Shown piece by piece: positions 14,839 through 19,309 of a stretch of 20,974 bases of DNA. Each line of letters begins with the position of its first letter. The stretch's first letter is position 1. A program made the translations under genes and the position numbers. The stretch comes from DASUMF01 sp040510575. Lineage in GTDB: Bacteria > Actinomycetota > Acidimicrobiia > IMCC26256 > DASPTH01. The notes under the pieces are model-generated. The model worked only from the letters and a program-made list of their open reading frames with translations. It was not told the origin of the DNA and searched no databases. The stretch spans positions 1-20,974 of the forward strand of contig JBEVIU010000088.1 in NCBI GenBank assembly GCA_040510575.1. Direction: 5' to 3'.

Positions 14839-15090
14839 CTATTCGGTGGGAACCGGCTCCCACCACTGACACCACCACTGCCCGCCCACCAGGATGCGCA
14901 ACGTCGGGTGCCAGCAGTACGAGATGTCGTCGTCGGGATCGAGGTAGTAGAGGCAGTTGTCACACTGCTCCTTGCCCTCGTACGGATGTCCCTTGAGCAC
15001 CGCGCGGTGGATGAGATCTTTGAGCTGGAGCCAGTTCTGCTCGTCGATCTCCTTGGGCTCGGGCGGCGGGATGTCTTCGTAGGTCGCCAT
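14839..15090 (-). CDS. Small four-cysteine protein with HiPIP-like spacing
   Basis: This 83-residue protein has four cysteines, Cys43, Cys46, Cys59 and Cys74, spaced C-x2-C-x12-C-x14-C, inside an aromatic-rich C-terminal half ending QWWCQWWEP. High-potential iron-sulfur proteins ligate one [4Fe-4S] cluster with C-x2-C-x(12-16)-C-x(13-16)-C and a GWC-x2-[FYW] ending, which this resembles (WWC-x2-W). An alternative is a structural zinc site. There is no signal peptide, unlike the exported HiPIPs of purple bacteria, so it is probably cytoplasmic. The start is firm: TAGATT lies 6 nt before the ATG. It converges on the hydrolase (11-nt gap) and diverges from the double cupredoxin, suggesting a link to electron transfer. 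The gene looks real; the cofactor is a hypothesis. Confidence 0.72.
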   Translation of the reverse strand: MATYEDIPPPEPKEIDEQNWLQLKDLIHRAVLKGHPYEGKEQCDNCLYYLDPDDDISYCWHPTLRILVGGQWWCQWWEPVPTE

Positions 15091-15096
15091 CGCAGC

Positions 15097-15102
15097 AATC
15101 TA
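15097..15102 (-). promoter_or_regulatory. Putative -10 hexamer (TAGATT) of the four-cysteine protein
   Basis: TANNNT hexamer 6 nt before the ATG at 15090; no Shine-Dalgarno. Confidence 0.45.
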
Positions 15103-15154
15103 CCCAGCGCGCCGCAGTTTCACGTCGGTGCGCGAGTTCGCACACCGCGCGCGC

Positions 15155-15160
15155 TACGTT
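15155..15160 (+). promoter_or_regulatory. Putative -10 hexamer (TACGTT) of the double cupredoxin
   Basis: TANNNT hexamer 7 nt before the ATG at 15168; no Shine-Dalgarno. Confidence 0.45.
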
Positions 15161-15167
15161 CCGCTGA

Positions 15168-16184
15168 ATGAAGCTGATCACCGTTCGTCTCGTCGTCGTC
15201 ACTGCACTCGCATTCGCCGCGCTCGGCAGCGCTGCAACGTCCGCCAGCGCCGCGCCGCGGCCCGCGGCAACCGCAGCCGCGTCGGCAATCACGGTGAAAG
15301 CCGGCGTGAACACGGTGAAGGACCCGAACGTCGCCGTCACCGAGTTCCTGCCCGAGGTGGTCACCATCGCCAGCGGCACGAGCGTCACGTGGTCGTGGGC
15401 CGACACCATCGAGCCGCACTCGGTCACGTTCTTCCCCACGGGTACCACGCCTCCGCCGCCGGGCTCCGACGAGGCGCTCTTCGCCCCGACGCCGGGCTCG
15501 TCGTACTTCGGCACGGCACTCGTGAACAGTGGTCTGCAGCCGCAAGGCGACGCGCCGCCGCCCGCGTTCTCGGTCTCGTTCCCCGAAGCCGGCGAGTTCA
15601 CCTACTACTGCGTGATCCACCCGAACATGACGGGCACGGTGAAGGTCGTCGCTCCCGACCAGAAGTACGACACCGCGGCGGCGGTCACCGCGCGCGGCAA
15701 GCGGGAGGCGCTGCGCTGGACCGCGGAGGGTCTGGCCGCGAAGAAGAAGCTGGAGAGCACGAAGCCCGTGCGCACCAAGGCCTCCGACGGCACGTCCACC
15801 TGGGACGTGGCGATGGGGGCCACCACCGAGCACACCGACGTGCTGGCCTTCGCACCTGCGCCCACGAAGATCAAGCACGGCGACAGCATCCGCTTCGTGA
15901 ACAACTCGCAGGCGCCACACACCGGCACCTTCCGTGGCAGCCAGGCCGGGATCGTCGATCCGACCGCACCCGAGACGAGCACGCCGATCCCCGGCCCGTC
16001 GCCCCAGACGCTCAACGCCACCGATGTGTTCAACACGGGCGAGCTCGCACCCGACGCGGGGAGCCCCGCGCCGCCGATCGAGGCCCGCAGCTTCACGTTC
16101 GTGGTGCCGACGGCGGGGAAGTATCCCTTCTATTGCATCCTCCACCTGCCGAGCGGCATGGCCACCAACCTGCAGGTCTCGTGA
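15168..16184 (+). CDS. Secreted protein with two cupredoxin (blue copper) domains
   Basis: The 338-residue protein has a Sec signal peptide (MKLITVRLVVVTALAFAALG, cleavage near ASA-AP). Two plastocyanin-like domains follow. Domain 1 (about 40-160) has the first His in EPHSVTF and the loop YYCVIHPNM (C-x2-H-x2-M, the amicyanin-type short loop). Domain 2 (about 205-338) has APHTGTF and FYCILHLPSGM (C-x2-H-x4-M, the plastocyanin/pseudoazurin-type loop). Both type-1 copper sites therefore look complete. A basic linker (KREALRW...AAKKKLE) joins them. It probably shuttles electrons or binds copper outside the membrane. No membrane anchor is seen. A small ORF starts one base after its stop, and a second cupredoxin is encoded convergently just beyond. 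Confidence 0.9.
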   Translation: MKLITVRLVVVTALAFAALGSAATSASAAPRPAATAAASAITVKAGVNTVKDPNVAVTEFLPEVVTIASGTSVTWSWADTIEPHSVTFFPTGTTPPPPGSDEALFAPTPGSSYFGTALVNSGLQPQGDAPPPAFSVSFPEAGEFTYYCVIHPNMTGTVKVVAPDQKYDTAAAVTARGKREALRWTAEGLAAKKKLESTKPVRTKASDGTSTWDVAMGATTEHTDVLAFAPAPTKIKHGDSIRFVNNSQAPHTGTFRGSQAGIVDPTAPETSTPIPGPSPQTLNATDVFNTGELAPDAGSPAPPIEARSFTFVVPTAGKYPFYCILHLPSGMATNLQVS

Positions 16185-16185
16185 C

Positions 16186-16359
16186 ATGTCGCCGTTCGAG
16201 GACCGGTGGGAGGAGACCGACCGCCGACTGCGCGACCAGCTCACGCCCGCGCTCCTCGACGGCGACATGTTGGAGAACTCGCTCGCCGGGGAAGGTCAGC
16301 TCGCGGGTCTCGAGTCGCTGGTCGCCTTCCTGACCTCGACGAAGCCCGACATTCCGTAG
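16186..16359 (+). CDS. Small protein behind the double cupredoxin
   Basis: A 57-residue ORF begins one base after the cupredoxin stop (TGAcATG), a spacing typical of translational coupling. The product is soluble, charged and mainly helical in appearance (EDRWEETDRRLRDQL near the N-terminus, LESLVAFLTSTKPDIP at the end), with no cysteine and no signal peptide. I do not recognise it. Its last 64 nt overlap the 3' end of the convergent cupredoxin gene, so the overlap region codes on both strands. The composition looks protein-like, but the ORF is short and chance cannot be excluded in high-GC DNA. Confidence 0.45.
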   Translation: MSPFEDRWEETDRRLRDQLTPALLDGDMLENSLAGEGQLAGLESLVAFLTSTKPDIP

Positions 16360-16781
16360 GCGAAATGGCCAGGGAGGTGGCACGCGTAGAGCACCTCACC
16401 CGGTTCGTGGAACACGAACGTCGTCGACGCACGTCCTGAGGCCGGGACCGACACCTCGCCCGGGCGCGGTGCGTGTGCAGGCTCCGTGCCGTGCTCGTGG
16501 ACGGCGTGCACCGTGCCGTCACCGACGATGAGCTCGTGACCGATCGGGTCGTGGTTCACGACCACGAAACGAACCTCCGTGTGCGGTCGCACGATCACGC
16601 GGTCGGGCTCGAACCGGCTGTGCTCGATGTCGAGGCGCACCGTGACCGGTCCCGGCCCGAGCACACCGTCGTCGCTCGCGCCCGCCCCGGGCTGGGTCAG
16701 CACCAGCGCCACGCTGGCCGCTGTCACCACAGCGAGGAGCCCGGCGGCGGCGATCACGAGTCGACGTGGCGCGGCGATCAC
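16296..16781 (-). CDS. Membrane-anchored or secreted single-domain cupredoxin
   Basis: The 161-residue protein starts with a basic n-region and one hydrophobic helix (LVIAAAGLLAVVTAASVALV), which is either an anchor or a signal peptide, followed by one cupredoxin domain. The type-1 copper ligands are the His in DPIGHELIVGD and the Cys, His and Met of YACHLPGHFAYGM (C-x4-H-x4-M, azurin-like spacing). A His-rich insertion (GTVHAVHEHGTEPAHAP) could bind extra metal. The GTG start at 16781 overlaps the DUF2330 stop (GTGA), so the two are almost certainly co-translated. It would act on the outer face of the membrane in electron transfer or copper handling. Its 3' end overlaps the small convergent ORF. 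Confidence 0.88.
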   Translation of the reverse strand: MIAAPRRLVIAAAGLLAVVTAASVALVLTQPGAGASDDGVLGPGPVTVRLDIEHSRFEPDRVIVRPHTEVRFVVVNHDPIGHELIVGDGTVHAVHEHGTEPAHAPRPGEVSVPASGRASTTFVFHEPGEVLYACHLPGHFAYGMSGFVEVRKATSDSRPAS

Positions 16782-17680
16782 GCGACCACCGCCCCGACTC
16801 GCGCCCAGGCCGGGAGGGACACACCGGTCGTGACGGCGAGGTCGCCGCGCAGTTGCGCGGCACGGGCGCGCACCTGCAGGTGGGTGAGCCACATCTCGTC
16901 GGGCACCCAGTGCATGCCGTTGTCGGAACGCAGGTCGTCGAGCAACGACGACGACGCCGCTTCGCTGCGCTCGACCGTGAGGTCACGCGCGTCGGCGTGC
17001 ATGAGTGGAGTGGTGTCGGTCAGCAGGAACACGTCGGCATCGACGACCGTCGACCGCTCCAGCCCGAGCGACAAGATCCGCAGCGGCACCCACGGCTCGT
17101 CGACCGGGATGGTCAGCATGATCGGCGTGCCGTCGCCGCTGTTCTGGCCGAGGTCGCGTGCGCGCGTCGCGTCGAAGCGCGCGGCCATGAACACCTTCGA
17201 CTGATGGGAGTAGTGGTCGAGGACCTCGGGCGCGTCGGGGGTGAGCAGGAAGCCGTGCTCGATCGCCCACGCGCCCACTTCGTCGCCACCACCGCGCAGG
17301 ATCGTGATGTCGAGCGCGTCGATCTTCGTCTCGAGCAGCACGTCGGCCTTGGCGACCCCCGCGGCATCGCTGGCCACCTGGGCCTCGAAGACGGGCTCCA
17401 CTTCTCGAGCCAGCCGTTGCAACGTCCAGTCGCCACCCCGCTGGACCTTCGTCGGCACGCCGGGGAGCGGGACGATCGACCCGACCTCCTCACCCTCGCC
17501 GGTGAACGCGAAGCTGGTCACGTAGCGCTCGACACCGTCGTGGTACGCGGCGAGCGTGACGGTGCGCGTGAGTTGGATGGTGCCGTTCTCGCCCACGAGC
17601 CCACCGCACGCGCCGGCCGGGCCTGCGCCCAACAGCACGGCCGTGATCGCCGCGCTCAGGAGTGTCGCAACTCGTCGCAT
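16778..17680 (-). CDS. DUF2330 domain-containing secreted protein
   Basis: The 300-residue protein has a signal peptide (MRRVATLLSAAITAVLLGAG, cleavage near PAGA-CGG) and then the DUF2330 hallmark CGGLVGENGTIQLTRTVTLA with AYHDGVERYVTSFAF, continuing with VGSIVPLPGVPTKVQRGGDW. The mature protein would therefore begin at or near a cysteine. The family has no established function. The ATG has GAGAGG 7 nt upstream, a good ribosome-binding site. Its stop codon overlaps the cupredoxin start, tying DUF2330 to a copper protein; an extracytoplasmic role with that cupredoxin is inferred from this. No C-terminal membrane helix is seen in this copy. Upstream lies a GAP-family gene on the same strand and a 15-bp repeat array. 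Confidence 0.9.
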   Translation of the reverse strand: MRRVATLLSAAITAVLLGAGPAGACGGLVGENGTIQLTRTVTLAAYHDGVERYVTSFAFTGEGEEVGSIVPLPGVPTKVQRGGDWTLQRLAREVEPVFEAQVASDAAGVAKADVLLETKIDALDITILRGGGDEVGAWAIEHGFLLTPDAPEVLDHYSHQSKVFMAARFDATRARDLGQNSGDGTPIMLTIPVDEPWVPLRILSLGLERSTVVDADVFLLTDTTPLMHADARDLTVERSEAASSSLLDDLRSDNGMHWVPDEMWLTHLQVRARAAQLRGDLAVTTGVSLPAWARVGAVVA

Positions 17681-17747
17681 CTCGGGTCCTCTCCTTTGGA
17701 GTCGGTCCCGAGTGAGACGAGCGCGCGGTCGTGCGTGGTTCCCGCCT

Positions 17748-17822
17748 GGTGCAGATCGCCGGGGTGCAGATCGCCGGGCTTCAGGATGCGGGGTTCAAAA
17801 ATGCGGAGTTCAGAAACCGCCG
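17748..17822. repeat. Five tandem degenerate 15-bp units between the GAP and DUF2330 genes
   Basis: Units run at 17748, 17763, 17778, 17793 and 17808. The first two are identical (GGTGCAGATCGCCGG); then come GCTTCAGGATGCGGG, GTTCAAAAATGCGGA and GTTCAGAAACCGCCG, progressively diverged and sharing the G-N-T-N-C-A core. The last unit includes the end of the GAP gene (stop at 17810-17812). In one minus-strand frame the units read as pentads of the form xPxxL. Confidence 0.75.
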
Positions 17823-18478
17823 ATGGCGTCACCGATGAGCTTGACGCCGATGATCAGGCAGAGCACCGCCATGATCGCCGCGTTGTGCACGCCCATCCAC
17901 GTCTTGAGCGATCCGAGCAGCGCGGGTGCGCGATCGCCCATGGCAAAGTAGATCACCACGGGGATGGCCACGCCGATCGTCGCGATCACCGTGAACACGG
18001 CGTAGGCCACGGCCTGGTCGGTGCCCGAGATCCCGCTCTGGCCGACGACGGTGGCGGCACCGACCGCGAGGAGCAGGTTCTTCGGGTTCACCGCCGCGAG
18101 GACGACGCCGGCGCCGAGGGCCTTGACGGGCGAGAAGGAGTCGATCGCGGCCATCCACTTCGGCATCGGCGCCTCTTCGCCCGGGTGAGACCGGCCCCGC
18201 CACTGGCGCAGCGCCACCGAGAGCAGCCCCACCCCGAGGAGCAACTTCACCCAGGACACGCCGGAGGTGGAGTCGCTGCTGCTCGCTTCCGCCCCGCCGG
18301 CGATGGCGAGCACGATCACGCCGATGGCCGCGAGGCCCACGATCCAGCCGAGCACGAACATCGGACCGTTCGCCCTCGCGCGGGGGGTGACCAGCATGAG
18401 GACGACGGCGATGATCGGGATCGGACTGATCGCCACGCCCACCGCCAGCGGCAGGATCTGTCCGATCGCGTCGCGCAT
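17810..18478 (-). CDS. GAP family (SfLAP/Sap-like) integral membrane protein
   Basis: The 222-residue protein is a polytopic membrane protein with about six helices: an N-terminal pair around LPLAVGVAISPIPIIAVVLM, FVLGWIVGLAAIGVIVLAIA, VKLLLGVGLLSVAL, a central hydrophilic loop (RSHPGEEAPMPKWMAAIDS), then LGAGVVLAAVNPKNLLLAVG, YAVFTVIATIGVAIPVVIYF and the C-terminal AAIMAVLCLIIGVKLIGDAI. The AISPIPI and NPKNLLL motifs mark the GAP/sulfolipid-addressing family, related to LysE-type exporters, and linked to lipid export or envelope assembly in mycobacteria. The start at 18478 matches the family N-terminus; the open frame that continues upstream through the CAP gene is non-coding. Its GAGGGGGG ribosome-binding site lies inside a strong hairpin (18486-18532). 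Confidence 0.88.
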   Translation of the reverse strand: MRDAIGQILPLAVGVAISPIPIIAVVLMLVTPRARANGPMFVLGWIVGLAAIGVIVLAIAGGAEASSSDSTSGVSWVKLLLGVGLLSVALRQWRGRSHPGEEAPMPKWMAAIDSFSPVKALGAGVVLAAVNPKNLLLAVGAATVVGQSGISGTDQAVAYAVFTVIATIGVAIPVVIYFAMGDRAPALLGSLKTWMGVHNAAIMAVLCLIIGVKLIGDAIGGF

Positions 18479-18485
18479 GAAGAAA

Positions 18486-18532
18486 GCCCCCCTCGAGTCG
18501 GTGCATGGTAACTGCACCGGCCCGAGGAGGGC
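18486..18532 (-). promoter_or_regulatory. Terminator-like hairpin containing the GAP ribosome-binding site
   Basis: Arms 18486-18505 and 18513-18532 form a 20-bp stem with three imperfections and a 7-nt loop; the inner 6 bp (GGTGCA/TGCACC) and the CCTCG/CGAGG block are perfect. In minus-strand RNA the stem is followed by UUUCUUC and at once by the GAP start codon. It can be the terminator of the CAP gene, an attenuator of the GAP gene, or both. Confidence 0.6.
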
Positions 18533-18547
18533 CCCCTCTCGTTCCTT

Positions 18548-18560
18548 GGCCCGCAGGGCC
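18548..18560. terminator. Short GC hairpin after the CAP gene
   Basis: GGCCC-GCA-GGGCC is a perfect 5-bp stem with a 3-nt loop, 16 nt beyond the CAP stop on the minus strand. It is a weak terminator candidate by itself. Confidence 0.25.
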
Positions 18561-18576
18561 TGACGGAGAGGTCTGG

Positions 18577-19071
18577 CTAGATGCCGCCGAAGTCGACGCA
18601 GACCCAGAGGCGGCCGTCGCCGGAGCGGAAGTACCCGACGCCGGCGATGTTGAAGTTGCGGCTGAGGATGTTGTTGCGGTGGGCCGTCGAGCCCATCCAC
18701 GCCACGAGCATCTGATCGGCCGTCATGTTGCCCGGCCCGACGAGGATGTTCTCGCCCAGGGTGTAGTAGTTCGCGTAGTACGGATCGTTGAACAGCCGGT
18801 CCGACAAGTTCTGGTGGGTGAACCCGGCGGTCGTCGCCATCGAAGCGGCCCACACGGTGGCGAGCCAGCCCAGCTTGGGGCTGTTGGTGAGGCCAGGAAC
18901 GCCGGCGAGCCACCGCTGGAAGTTCATGCCGTCGAGCACTTGGTGCTGGAGCGGATCCGCGGGCGGTGTGCCCGGCGTCGAGTCGGCAAGACAGCCGGCC
19001 GCGCTCAGCGCAATGGTTGCGACAGCGACCAAGATCGCCACTCGCCGCTTCAGGTTGGTCATGGCTCGCAT
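18577..19071 (-). CDS. CAP/SCP-domain lipoprotein
   Basis: The 164-residue protein has a signal peptide (basic NLKRRVAI, then LVAVATIALSAAGC) with Cys27 as probable lipid anchor, although the lipobox lacks Leu at -3. The CAP (cysteine-rich secretory / SCP) domain fills the rest: VLDGMNFQRWLAGVPGL, LGWLATVWAASMA, GFTHQNL, the CAP signature TLGENILVG, AWMGSTAHRNNILSRNF and VGYFRSGDGRLWVCVDFGG. The conserved His/Glu/His set of the CAP cavity is visible in these segments. Bacterial CAP proteins are extracytoplasmic and mostly uncharacterised. The ATG at 19071 is preferred over 19062 because GGGGAG lies 5 nt upstream. Its leader folds into a long inverted repeat (19081-19150). The GAP gene follows on the same strand. 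Confidence 0.9.
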   Translation of the reverse strand: MRAMTNLKRRVAILVAVATIALSAAGCLADSTPGTPPADPLQHQVLDGMNFQRWLAGVPGLTNSPKLGWLATVWAASMATTAGFTHQNLSDRLFNDPYYANYYTLGENILVGPGNMTADQMLVAWMGSTAHRNNILSRNFNIAGVGYFRSGDGRLWVCVDFGGI

Positions 19072-19076
19072 GTGAA

Positions 19077-19150
19077 CTCCCCGTCGTCACTCTCTGCGGT
19101 CAAGGACTTGCATCGGCATCTGACCCGGCCGTCCTTGAGTGTGACGACGG
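19077..19150 (-). promoter_or_regulatory. Structured 5' leader of the CAP gene
   Basis: A perfect 10-bp outer stem (CCGTCGTCAC 19081-19090 with GTGACGACGG 19141-19150) encloses an asymmetric internal loop (9 versus 2 nt), a perfect 8-bp inner stem (TCAAGGAC with GTCCTTGA) and a 23-nt terminal loop. The outer stem takes in the first two G of the GGGGAG ribosome-binding site (19082-19077). I could not match it to a known riboswitch class. The rest of 19072-19309 shows nothing further that I recognise apart from the permease ribosome-binding site. Confidence 0.55.
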
Positions 19151-19309
19151 GCCTTTCCCCTGCCCCGTCTGGCATCTTCGATGAGAAAGGTCCGAATTGC
19201 GGCGTGCGCGCATCACCAAAAGGGCGACGCGTGAAGCGGACGAAGCTAGATGACACGGCCGAGCGAGTCCCAGTCGCGATGATGAGCCCTACTCACGAGG
19301 GCGACAGCG

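Noticed and set aside
17748..17822. CRISPR array or pentapeptide-repeat protein
   Set aside because: Units are 15 bp and contiguous with no spacers. The plus-strand frame reading ADRRG-ADRRA only superficially resembles pentapeptide repeats and covers two units.
16766..18511. 581-codon open frame on the plus strand
   Set aside because: Antisense to the DUF2330 and GAP genes; composition is typical of a shadow frame. It reads through the 15-bp repeat, but so do other frames.
18479..19090. Upstream extension of the GAP frame through the CAP gene
   Set aside because: The open frame is continuous, but the GAP family starts at MRDAIGQ, and the upstream part is an out-of-frame shadow of the CAP gene.
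19081..19150. Known c-di-GMP or c-di-AMP riboswitch before the CAP gene
   Set aside because: A GCCGGGT...CCGATG stretch recalls part of the c-di-GMP-I consensus, but the rest of that consensus and the ydaO motif are missing, so only a structured leader is claimed.
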